Shown: positions 21,909 to 31,986 of the stretch, piece after piece
Layout of the letters: every line of letters starts with the position of its first letter
Position numbering within the stretch: position 1 is the stretch's first letter
NCBI GenBank assembly: GCA_021030905.1
Contig: JAGFMI010000010.1
Span: forward strand, 186,001 to 250,000
Direction: 5' to 3'
DNA: 64,000 nt
Origin: Pyrenula massariospora
Taxonomy: Eukaryota > Ascomycota > Eurotiomycetes > Pyrenulales > Pyrenulaceae
Program-made: the position numbers and the translations under genes
The notes under the pieces: model-generated
The model's input: only the letters and a program-made list of their open reading frames with translations
Database searches by the model: none
What the model was told of the DNA's origin: nothing

Positions 21909-22776
21909 CGATTCGCTTCTCCTCTATGATGCGCCATGAAGATATGATGGAACGAGTTCACACTTGAGACGTTATGCTGCATACTTTAGCGATAGAGGTC
22001 TCTCCGTCGAGACCCTTCCAATTTGTGGAGATAAAGATACCCTCTTTCTCATTTAGGATCCTTAGCCTTCATCTTTCGGCAAATGTTGAAGCAAAACTTC
22101 CAGATTGAAATTTACTTCTTGCTAAACTGTTGACATTTCGAATTTCGTAGCCTACGGTAAAGCTACTACATATCATTGTCGGTAATTAGGACTGCGTCGA
22201 CTAAGGAAAGCGTCTACTTTTTGTAGACATGAATCTCTATCATCAGAGACCCATAAATAGCACGGCATATTCATTTTCAACAAAATTCTAAAGCATCAAG
22301 TATGCCTATTCATCACCAATGCATCTCTAAAACGCCCACATTTCTATCCGTGTGATTTGAGACGTTCATTGTTCCTATCATGAGATATTGTTCAAGGCCA
22401 CGCTTCTGGAGAGTATACATCTCGATACTTCATGTCGCAAAGAAGTATTCTGAACGTCTTTCGCTGTAGCTCCAATGCTTGAAACCCAAATGATGCCTCA
22501 ACCTTGAAAACACGTAACAGTGACGATGCGTGCGAGGTTCTGCTGGTGCCCAGGAGAATCTCGACCATCTTTTAATTACGATCTACAATACGCTCATCCG
22601 GATCTGCAGACTTTTCTTTTTCCTTGCGGCACGGGTCACTCGACTTGGAAATTGCTGAATTGAAAAATACCTAGTCTCCGGACCGCTAGTGCAAAGCTTC
22701 TCGGCAAACGGGATCACTACCAATGTGAGAAAATCTCGCTTCTCGCTTGATCTTCAAATACCTCTCCACCACTCAA
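21909..22776. other. intergenic, 0.87 kb
   Basis: Convergent 3' flanks of the P450 and the CFEM-like gene. AT-rich, no supported gene. Confidence 0.5.
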
Positions 22777-23274
22777 CTAGAATTCCACGATGCATAGCTC
22801 GCACCATTGCCGCGTATCAGCAAGAATACGGTTCCAATTCAACTCATCACCGCACAATCTAACAGCGCAATCTTTCAAGTCGTCCAGAATCTTCAGGTGA
22901 TTGTGACAGAGGCATTGGCCTTCTCCGACCTCATAGGTGCAGCCTGACGAGATGAATATGTTGCCATCAAGGCCTACGCAACCCATCTGTGTAGCTCACG
23001 AAGTCTTGGTGACTTTGCAGCCTGATTTCTTCTCCTGGTCTGGAAGGCAGGCAAGCTAGAAGAATCCCAACATCAAAAACAGCGACTCAAAGCTATAAAA
23101 GTAATAGAAAGAAGAACGTACCGCACATTCTGGCAGGGCTCGCCGGCCGTCGAACATCGAATGGCATGCAGCGGGAAACTCTTCACCGGGGAAATCGTAA
23201 CAATAAGCTTCGACAAGATGCAGACCTAAGAAAAGAATGGAGGCTGCGACTGCAAAGACCGTATGTAAATTCAT
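22777..23274 (-). CDS. CFEM-like small secreted cysteine-rich protein
   Basis: 120 aa from minus-strand exons 23122-23274 and 22777-22986 (intron 135 nt, phase 0). A signal peptide (MNLHTVFAVAASILFLGLHL, cut near Ala23) is followed by a cysteine-rich domain. The join gives LPECAMGCVGLDG, then SGCTYEVGEGQCLC, then DCAVRLC: the Cys-x3-Cys, Gly-Cys, Cys-x-Cys and Cys-x4-Cys order seen in CFEM domains, though the spacing is not a perfect match. CFEM proteins bind heme or act as cell-wall proteins or effectors. No C-terminal GPI-type helix is visible, so it is probably released. An alternative acceptor inside the intron would give another short cysteine-rich end. Gene-poor surroundings fit a fast-evolving effector. 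Confidence 0.65.
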
Positions 23275-24579
23275 TGTCGTTGTATTGATTTTTGAGTTTT
23301 ATCTTTGAATGGCTACCTTACTCAAGGCTCAAAGGTGATGCCAGAAGACTAGAGTTTCAGAAAGTCGAAAGTCCCGAGTCTCATTACTTAAGCAGGGTTT
23401 CCAATGCTTTCTCGCGTGGATTTAAAACCTCTTCTGTGGCCGTCCAGCAGTCGACGGACTCCGTCCGGATTTTCAAACCAGGGACCTGGGCCTGGGTTCC
23501 TATGGTTCTCATAAAACATGTCCGCGCAAAAAAGCTGGCTCCGCAGTCGGCACCTTAAGTGTCCACGAAACCTGTCCAACATATCCAGTTCCCAATAACC
23601 TCGCAACATGAAATGTCCATTGACATTACTGGTCCAAATTTCCGATCAACTTAGCTCTCCTTGCTTGATTGAAGAGATTTGCAGAACACTGTGCACCGTC
23701 TTGGTTCTTTCTATCGCATACTAATGATACTTGACTGTTAGGTTCATGATATCTGCCACTACAGCTTAGCGCTAAGTTTTTTTAAGACGTTAAGAGATAT
23801 TGTGTGAGATGGCTCCACAAAGCACTGTCAACTCTAGGAAACGAAAGGATCACTTCAGACTTTGATCAAGGTGTTTACAAACAAAATTAAAGTCAAGATG
23901 GGGCAACGAGATCTTTACGTAGAAAATTCCCTTCATCATAATTGTTGCCCGAAGTCTGCGCCTCTGTCCATTTGTAAATTCCGCCTGACACATCAAATAT
24001 TTAGACAAGTGATTGAAATTCTAGGCAGATCCAACTATCTGTTGAGCTTCAAGAGCTGAAGATCCTTCGCAGGAAGATAATCATACCGTTCGAGGCTCCA
24101 GCGATCTTCAAAACAGCCTTTTAATCTAAAACATGCCGTTGAAGATCGCTCTCTTACATGTTGGTCTGCAAACTTCTTCATGCCCCTGGCGACTTTTGGA
24201 GCAGGATTATGGTCCTCAAAACCTGCTTGATGGTACTCTTCTCAAAGGATAAAGTCTCTTCTATTTGGATTCTCTCGTGGCCGCCCCGTACATGTCTTCA
24301 TTCATTTCTTCGATGATAGCGTAGTCATAGAGTAATAGACAAGCTTCTTTAGTTTGTGACGGCCTTCTTAACAGGTCTCCTCCGTGGAAATTCTTGATAT
24401 TAGCCTATCACAGAAGCATGTCCGTTTTATTTCAGTGGCACGACGATCTTTCCGAGAATCATTCCATTCTCAGAATCTTCTTGATGTCAGTTCAATTACA
24501 GAAACATATCTATCCCATCTTCGTGGCTTGGTGACCTTCCCGCTAAGGTTTTCCGTCTTAGAGCGTTTCTTGACAATGA

Positions 24580-25930
24580 TTCAAGATGATAACCTCTGCT
24601 CCGATGCTATGGCGAGTTCTAGAGCAGCATTTTAAGTGGTAGATCGTGACCCGTGTCTTAGAAACGGTGGTCATACAAGAAGGGAATGCTCTCGGAAATG
24701 AGGTTATCATATGCTAGATCCTCTGCATTAATGTCATGGCGAGCTGCCATGCTATACTTCGGGTTGCAAATCTCAACCTGCGTTTCAGTAGCATGACGAC
24801 GCTTCTGCTCATATAGCTAATCTCAGATTCCTCTTAGCGGTAAGTTTATCACACATAATAACCTTTGTTCTAATAGTATGGTAACCTTCAGGACAATATC
24901 TTAGGTGCTTTTATAGGCTTTTTAGGGGGGCTAAAAGAGCTAGGAGGAAAAGGTGCGATGATTCGCAAGGACAGCGCAGTCTTTGATCGATATCTTGGGA
25001 ACGAGATGCTGGAGCGCATATCATCAAACCGAGAGTATATAGTCTGGCCCAGTAAGTTCTGTCATAGCCTACAGCTAGAAGGTGATGGGTGGTATTATTC
25101 TTGGGTAGAGCTGTAGGATAGGGTAGGTTTGGTAGAAGGCGTATGGTCTTGGCACTACGTCTGGTGTTCCCGGTAGGCGTCGGACCCTGGTGACTTGCCG
25201 GAGGATGATGGATGATGGAGGCTAGGGCTCAGAAGTCATAGCTCGTCTAATTGTCTGCGTTAGCGCCTGCCCGGTGTATATTGGATGCGTCACGATTTCT
25301 GACATTCCCGCTCGGCCTTGGATCTCGGCCGTGGAGAGCCCTGTCGGCTACTCTCATCCTACCTCCATTATTACCTGAATAGGCCTGGGAGGGATGTACA
25401 ATTGACAACAGTGGTCTGCAGATAGGCACGGATTCCGCGTGGAAGTCTTCGCTCCACTCCACAATTGCGCACGCTGCTCCAGAGCTCGCCACCATAGAAT
25501 CCAGAGCCTATTGCGTGAATGCTCAGGGCGCTCTCTAAATCATACTTATGCTCTCACGTGCTTCTTGAGGATAGTCCTAACTTCCGGCGCAAAAAGATCG
25601 GGTTACCGATTTGATGCTATGGTGACCCTATGGACGGTGCTCTTGAGGATGAGAAATCTGTGATGAATGCAAAGGCGACATTCTAAATTGTACTTGAACT
25701 CAAACGTGATTCTCGATGATGGTTCTAACATGAGGCTTAACGTGTTGATTTGATACCATGGCGGTGTTCTGAGCCACACTTGTGCTCACGTGTGGGCCTT
25801 GATAATGATTCGGACACATAGACTGGCGTACTATCGGTGGCCTTCTTGATCTCGCTCGTGCTTACAGGTGGCCTTTGACATAGTTCTGACACAAAAGGAT
25901 TGACTACTGGCTTTATACCAAGAGGTCCCC
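24580..25930 (+). repeat. decayed short internal repeats
   Basis: Related segments recur around a TGMTRYYATGG-like core followed by CACTTRTGCTCACGTG-like sequence: near 24588, 24714, 24860, 25600 and 25745, and with the second part near 25545, 25690, 25780 and 25855. Copies differ mostly by transitions and small indels. They may be remains of a tandem array or of a decayed element; no family can be named. Confidence 0.4.
25271..25477 (+). repeat. direct repeat copy A, left of the HET gene
   Basis: About 200 bp that align by eye with 28783-28957 in the same orientation. Shared blocks: TATATTGGATGCG plus TTCTGACA, then CTGAATAG with a CCT and ACAATTGAC, then CCACAATTGC and CGCTG. Copy A is longer by roughly 30 bp in the middle. 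Confidence 0.6.
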
Positions 25931-26258
25931 AAAGAATTATCCTCTATGCTAACGTACTCCCTGACGCCACTCTTTTGAACGCTTGTTCTCATTCCACGTT
26001 AATGGCAGTGAGGATATCTACCTCGTATCTAGGGCTTGCCCTCAGCGAGGTGACATGATTTAGCTTAGCGAGGGTGCGTGTACTGCGTCTAGAGGTTATA
26101 GTTGTTAGGACCTTGACACTCCTCTGCTGGGAAAGCAAATACATTAACCCGGTGACTTCCAGTACTGACTAAGCTAGAAGACCGGAACTCGTCTCATGCC
26201 TGATTACTTATTTATCAGTATGAATACGACGAAGTTAGAACAAAAGAAGGTCTCCGCT

Positions 26259-28271
26259 TCAAACAAGAGTAAATTCTCGAACTTCGAGACCTTGATCCAG
26301 GATTTCACCGTTCATAAATTCATGTAAGTAGCATTCTCCGATGAATGTATAGGTCATATCGTCATGCTCTCGCCGTCTAAGTAGCACTGGAACGCTACAT
26401 CCATAAAGCGCACAAACTAAATCTGCTCTTTGTGCTTCAATCGGAACCATCCCGATGTAACCTTTCTTAGTGGTCATCAGGTTGAGGGCCATCTTATTTG
26501 GAGCCGTAGTGTCATCAAATCTCGACGCGAAATTATCTTGTTGTGAAAATAAGGGCCCGTGTGAGGGCATTCCTTCTTCTTCTAAGGTGCTATCATACGT
26601 CAGGCAAATTTCGTTCACCGTTAATCCTTGGATCTGGAGGTCTTTAAAGTTTTGATATCGATAGTAGAAATCCCGATGAAGACCTGCCTTTGATGTCTCT
26701 GAAGCTGAGGAGATAAGGTGCCGAAATTCTGGTCGATGCTTTCCTAGGATCACGGGATAGGTTAGATATCGGTCATCGCGGTCCAAGAGAAGGCAGCGAA
26801 TGATATCGTCTATGCTGTAAAGGGATTTGGTGTGCTTTGCTTGGCTCGCACCTTCATGCTCATCCAAGACGTCGAGGCTTTTTCCATTATTGGGCAATGA
26901 TGTAGACTGAACAAAAGGTAGGCTCCACGTATTTCGGAGGTCAATTTTATCGTTCTCTCGAAATCTGCTCAATCCAGCCATGCCATCGATGCAATCCATT
27001 ACAACACCGTGGCATGTGAGCCGTCGAAAATTTGGTGAAAAAGATACTTGAGGAAGAGTGTTTCCTGCTGCAGCATAGATTGACGCTCTAGACTGGTCTA
27101 CGTTCCTTCGGAGAGGTCGGAAATTCCCAATGTGTGAACGTGAGCTTTGACTGACCATTAGAGGAGTAACGAATATCTCCACATATGTCTGCCACTCCGG
27201 CACCCAGGAGGGCAATACCGACTCGACCCTACTATGGGCATTTTCAGGTCGGCGAAAGAGTGGTGCGAAGCAGATCACGTCTAGGCTTTTATGAGCGTCG
27301 ACAAATGATCTAACTAAGTTTACAAGGACGTCCTCAACAGGCAACTGGTACATAGGGGATCCAATCATCTGTTTGTCAGTGGTATTGATCAATTCCAGAA
27401 CGGAGTAGATCCGGTCTCTAGGGTCTGTAGCCTCAGAGTCGGCTGTATAAGCCATCAAAGCTAGCAGGCCTAGTTCGTTAGGCCGACGTTGGTACCAGTG
27501 TCGAAGCCGCCGGCGATTCCATGCAGACTGATGAGCTCGAAAATCTATCCATTCTGACTTTGGGGCACAAAGGCGCAAGGCATGGATTCCATTTTCAACG
27601 TGAGTTCGTCTTATGCTCTTGTTTCCGCAATGGAAGGTGGCTCTTGGTGGGATGATGCACTCCTGCAACGTCCAGACTCTTCTCCACCACGACTTCATCA
27701 GAAGCCCTTCAAGCAGTTTGAACTTCCGCTTGTCCTTATATTCGAGCGGTAGATCATCAAACGCGATATATTCCTTTTTATTCGTGAGTTTTAATAGCTT
27801 ATAATAATCTGAACTCAAAATCTGGAGAATGTCCATAGCCTCATCTGTCTCTTCGGTTGCGACGCCCAGCCAGACCATAGTCCTCCTCGACTTTTTGTAG
27901 ATATGGCCCATTAGTTGGACTTGGGAGCTGCGTTCATCGGAACTCGTCTGATTGATGCAGATGGAGTCTATCCATACCCATGGATCGTATCTAAATTCGT
28001 TATTGTCACAGATAAAGTCTAGCAATGGGTAAACCTCTCGCAGGACGCCGAAATCTCGTCCATTAAGGATAATACTTTTATCGCGTATTGGAGCGCCCCA
28101 GGCATAGGAGAATGCAACGAACCGCGGACAGTAGGGGGAGTCGAGGGAAAAAGTTTCCAGTCTGGCCGCGATGGAGCCCTTTTCCGTGCGGTAAACATGG
28201 AGAAGGCGTATCGCTCCGGTTGTAGGGAGATATGCGTACGGAGAGTCGGTTTCATGGTCTGCTGACGGCAT
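26259..28271 (-). CDS. HET-domain (heterokaryon incompatibility) protein
   Basis: Intronless, 670 aa. The N-terminal HET domain (about residues 50-205) has all three family blocks: FVAFSYAWG at 51-59, VWIDSICINQ at 99-108 with the following QVQLMGHIYKKS and VWLG, and WWRRVWTLQE at 195-204. HET domains trigger regulated cell death on contact with a non-self partner and resemble TIR domains in fold. The C-terminal 450 residues have no repeat or nucleotide-binding signature that I can see. The start is the first ATG and gives a normal distance to the domain. It lies alone between diverged direct repeats, and its composition is moderate in GC, unlike the conserved GC-rich genes. Confidence 0.93.
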   Translation of the reverse strand: MPSADHETDSPYAYLPTTGAIRLLHVYRTEKGSIAARLETFSLDSPYCPRFVAFSYAWGAPIRDKSIILNGRDFGVLREVYPLLDFICDNNEFRYDPWVWIDSICINQTSSDERSSQVQLMGHIYKKSRRTMVWLGVATEETDEAMDILQILSSDYYKLLKLTNKKEYIAFDDLPLEYKDKRKFKLLEGLLMKSWWRRVWTLQECIIPPRATFHCGNKSIRRTHVENGIHALRLCAPKSEWIDFRAHQSAWNRRRLRHWYQRRPNELGLLALMAYTADSEATDPRDRIYSVLELINTTDKQMIGSPMYQLPVEDVLVNLVRSFVDAHKSLDVICFAPLFRRPENAHSRVESVLPSWVPEWQTYVEIFVTPLMVSQSSRSHIGNFRPLRRNVDQSRASIYAAAGNTLPQVSFSPNFRRLTCHGVVMDCIDGMAGLSRFRENDKIDLRNTWSLPFVQSTSLPNNGKSLDVLDEHEGASQAKHTKSLYSIDDIIRCLLLDRDDRYLTYPVILGKHRPEFRHLISSASETSKAGLHRDFYYRYQNFKDLQIQGLTVNEICLTYDSTLEEEGMPSHGPLFSQQDNFASRFDDTTAPNKMALNLMTTKKGYIGMVPIEAQRADLVCALYGCSVPVLLRRREHDDMTYTFIGECYLHEFMNGEILDQGLEVREFTLV

Positions 28272-29499
28272 TGAACTTCCATCAATCTACGTATCCTACT
28301 TCAAGTTTTCAAGCGCGGGTTGACTATTGCAAGCGAGTTGATGAGTGTCGAAATTGTGAAATTCCCAGCTAGTAAGATTAAGGCTTGGCGTCGCGGGCAA
28401 CAAAATCCCTGGCAATCTCACGTGACCGTTCGGTTGAAGGCCCGAAATATCCCGGGTAGGAATTCTGCCCCAGGCGTCTAAAAAAGAAGCACAAGAAGAT
28501 CTTGGAAATCCTCATATATCCAAGAAGGTCAAAGTCACTAACGTCAAATAAAGTTCATGCTCCATGCTTCTGCGATCCAGTGACATCAATTACCCTATGA
28601 GCCACAACAAGCAGAGAATAATTAGGGAATGACCATAAAGCATGCGAAATGGTAGAGTAGGACCTGGATGCTATAAGTGCAAGCATACGGTTCAATGTTT
28701 TTCTTCTAGCGCTACCCTCGTCGCCTGAAAGACTTGCCTAAATCTTCGACTTGATAATGAGCACTATGGCATTGGCGCGCACCAAGCTTATATTGGATGC
28801 GCCATAGCTTCTGACACCTAACCACCACAAGCTTTCTTCTCGCCTCATTTACTGTCTGAATAGACCTAGAATGGATGCACAATTGACCGCCAAGACCTAT
28901 AGATAAGCATGGAGTTGTGGTAAATATCCTCTCTCTCCTCCACAATTGCATGCGCTGAACGAAAGGACTTCCAAACTGATGATAGGTTGAACAGCTGAAG
29001 GCGATACAACGCTACACGAAATTTCCAGAATCCCTGACGTTGCGTGAGAGACAGCCAGCTCATCCAGTACCAATGCCAGCAGTCTTATAATTCTGCTCGG
29101 GCCGTCATCTGAATTATCACTCAATCTCTGGGATTGTCATAAAATCCGAGAGTTCATGGCAAAACAAGCCGAGCTTTATTCTGGTTGAAACCAAACTTTT
29201 CTTCTTCATGACAATCTGGAGAAATTATTGTCGACTATTGTGCGGCATTTCTTAGCGTTTCTAAGTAGGTTAGCCAATAGGTTTCGTGTACCGTGGATAG
29301 CTGGTCCGTATCACCTCCACACTTCTACCATCCACATCTCCTTCAAAGTGTACGCAGGAAGTTATCGCATCGAATTCAAAATCTTCAACATAGACATATC
29401 GCCACTTTTGAAATTTGCCTGCGCAAGTGCTGTCGCGCAGTCTTTCTGTTATACTCGACACCTGGGATTTGCTGAGCGCACCAACTTCGCCCACCGGCA
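28272..29499. other. intergenic, 1.2 kb, with repeat copy
   Basis: Divergent promoter region between the HET and F-box genes. It carries direct-repeat copy B. No supported gene. Confidence 0.5.
28783..28957 (+). repeat. direct repeat copy B, right of the HET gene
   Basis: Same-orientation partner of 25271-25477. Many differences are G/A or C/T (for example GGCCTGGGAGGGATG against GACCTAGAATGGATG), compatible with repeat-induced point mutation or simple age. Confidence 0.6.
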
Positions 29500-30660
29500 A
29501 TGGACAATCTACCAGCAGAAATCTTGGACCACATCTTGGGCTTCTTGAATTTCAACTCTCTCAAATCCTTTCGTTGTGTGTGTCGACGTTGTGAGCCTTA
29601 TGCTGCCGCCCACCTCTTCAGAGTGATTGAAAGTTCAGATTATCGCAATCGCAAGGAAGACCCTTTGAGAGACATACAACACATTGCGGACAGCTCAGGT
29701 CTGTCAAGTCTGCCGCGGAAAATGTGTTTCTTCAGCATCACAAATTTCGAATATGCTAAGCTTGGGGATCTTGCAAGAGCACTCCCAAATCTGCGGATGA
29801 TCTACCTCTCGAAGCAATGGAGAGGTTCTGGTCCCAAGAATCTCTTGGAATTATTAAGCATACTCAGCGAGGCTAGTTTCTGTGACAGGCTACAACTTCA
29901 GTTTGGACTCCATAGTTTAGACATGGAATCTTTTCCGGAGCCAAATGCGATTCCGTTAAGCAGCTACAAGATGCTCGGCTCGGTAACAAAACTCTCAGTC
30001 TCATTCGAGTATTCCGGAGACTATCCTATTCCGAATTTTACTGAATGCTTACGTCGAATAGCACAATTCTTGACAGCTACCCGCAATCTCAGATTCTTGA
30101 GTATCGCGCAACCAGAAGTGGTGGAATGCTCCATTGACTGCATTGTATTCTCCCTCATTCTGAACTCATGCAGATGGCATCAGTTAGTCTCTTTGCACCT
30201 TGCAGGATTAAGCATGACTGGAAAGACCCTTATGAATTTCTTGCAAGCCCACAACGCAACGTTGAAGAACCTCACTTTTCGCAACATGTTCTTATGTGAT
30301 CAGAGTCACGGCCCACCCGGAATGAGTTGGCTTGCAATTTTCAGATTTCTGGGGACGACAATGACCTTAAGCTCTTGTGAGCTTGATGGATTCTTTGCTG
30401 GCGACGATCAGAGGGTGGTTCGAGAGTTTCGTATCTCTTCGGATTTCTATTTCTGTCCACCATTCTTTGACACTACTGATTTCCAAGAATGTTGTTCGGA
30501 GGACCTCAGAGAATCAGGGACTAAAATCTACAGTGATTTGATTTCATTTATTCTTAGGAAAACTACCGCATTCCCCATTTCAGATGAGGAGTTGTTAGCC
30601 AGACCGTATCATTCAGAAGCATGTCAAAGCTTAACAAGACCAACCAAAACAAGTAACTAG
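29500..30660 (+). CDS. F-box protein
   Basis: Intronless, 386 aa. N-terminal F-box (MDNLPAEILDHILGFLNFNS) followed by leucine-rich, irregular repeats (LVSLHLAGLSMTGKTLMNFL). The middle and end share blocks with the gene at 7637-8911, such as a FLTATRNLRFLSI segment against FLAATPRLCSLVLSI and a late SDLISFILR segment. Predicted SCF substrate adaptor; target unknown. The ATG abuts the F-box, fixing the start. Confidence 0.85.
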   Translation: MDNLPAEILDHILGFLNFNSLKSFRCVCRRCEPYAAAHLFRVIESSDYRNRKEDPLRDIQHIADSSGLSSLPRKMCFFSITNFEYAKLGDLARALPNLRMIYLSKQWRGSGPKNLLELLSILSEASFCDRLQLQFGLHSLDMESFPEPNAIPLSSYKMLGSVTKLSVSFEYSGDYPIPNFTECLRRIAQFLTATRNLRFLSIAQPEVVECSIDCIVFSLILNSCRWHQLVSLHLAGLSMTGKTLMNFLQAHNATLKNLTFRNMFLCDQSHGPPGMSWLAIFRFLGTTMTLSSCELDGFFAGDDQRVVREFRISSDFYFCPPFFDTTDFQECCSEDLRESGTKIYSDLISFILRKTTAFPISDEELLARPYHSEACQSLTRPTKTSN

Positions 30661-31986
30661 GGTGTATACCGCAGAGACCTCTCCTTCCTGTGCTTATGTC
30701 TAAGACTTACAGCAATGACTCAAAATTAACGTCCTTCTCTAGGAGCTGACATTGTACCTAAGAAAGCGAGAGAAGCTGGGATTGGTGCATTAGAAGAAAT
30801 ACAAAGTACAGGCGAAAGGTGATATTACCTCAATGCGGGGTGTGGCGAGGTTATTCTAGATCCAGTTATGTCTAGATAATAGTATCTTGATACCCTGACC
30901 AATCGCTATATATGTCTTGAATTTTTTCTCACCAAGCTTTTGGGAGCTGCTGGTTCAAAAAGTCAAGTCGGGTCGTCATGCGAAGGCCGCAGTTGGAACC
31001 AGTATCGCTTTCGTTTATTTACACTTGAATACGCATTCTTTCCCGGTAATTTGGTAAGGTCTCACATTTGGTCAGAATCCTACAGTCCACGCCTCCTCCA
31101 AAGTTAAGCATCTCCAGATCACATAGATCTTAGTTTGCTCCGGTGGGAAACAAGCAAGATTGAGCGATTCAAATTTTGAAGCTTTAGAGCCTCCTCACAA
31201 ATGACTAAACAGATCGGCATGTGTCAGCTAAAAATACCTTTCTCGCGAAGTCTACGGCAACGTATCTCCCCTTCCCCAGTCTAACTATTCATCAAAGCAA
31301 GCTTGACACAGCCCCAAGCCCACACAGCACGTCAGCTCGCATGCCTTCATGTTTCCAAATTCCAACGTGCCCTACCTAGACTCACTTAGGCTCAAAACTG
31401 CGCGCTATCAAACCACCTCAAAAAGCTCCCACGGTCGAGCAATCGATCTCCCGATACAGCGTCTAAATAAAACAAGGAGCAAGCTAGGCGCGAAAATACT
31501 AGATTGGAAAATGGATTCGAGACGAATCCATGCAGGATTACCCATGTCCGATAATATGCACAGGTAAGACTAACTCTTCACCTCATCCACGCCAAAGTGG
31601 ATCAGGTCTGCGGCTGCCACGACCCAGCTACTGCGTCCCCGGACTCTGTAGAACTCGAAGGACACCTTGTTTATCTTCTGCAGCAAGGCAACTACGGTCG
31701 AACAGCTCATGAACTAGTTTGGACACATTGGCTATGTGTCTCTGCTGGAATCTATTCCCGTAGTTCAAGATAGAAGCGAATCATAATCCCATATCACGAA
31801 GTAGTAAGAATCCAAATCTGTGGGGGCTTTATATCTAGGTCTACCTTACGAAGGCTATTACCACGACGATTTATCCCATATCCGCCAAATAAAAGTAAGA
31901 ACCGGAATAGTGAAGCCGTGGTGCAGTCACAGACACACGCAACAGGTCAAAGAGAAGTCACCCCGTCATCCCAGTCCAGTCCCAGT
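30661..31986. other. intergenic, 1.3 kb
   Basis: 3' flanks of convergent genes. Frames of 60-72 codons lack support. No repeat is recognised. Confidence 0.5.

Larger units (their letters stand above)
23275..26258. other. gene-poor, repeat-bearing stretch, 3.0 kb
   Basis: No gene is supported. Frames are short and frequently stopped. The right two thirds contain decayed internal repeats and one copy of a repeat that recurs beyond the HET gene (separate entries). Confidence 0.55.
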
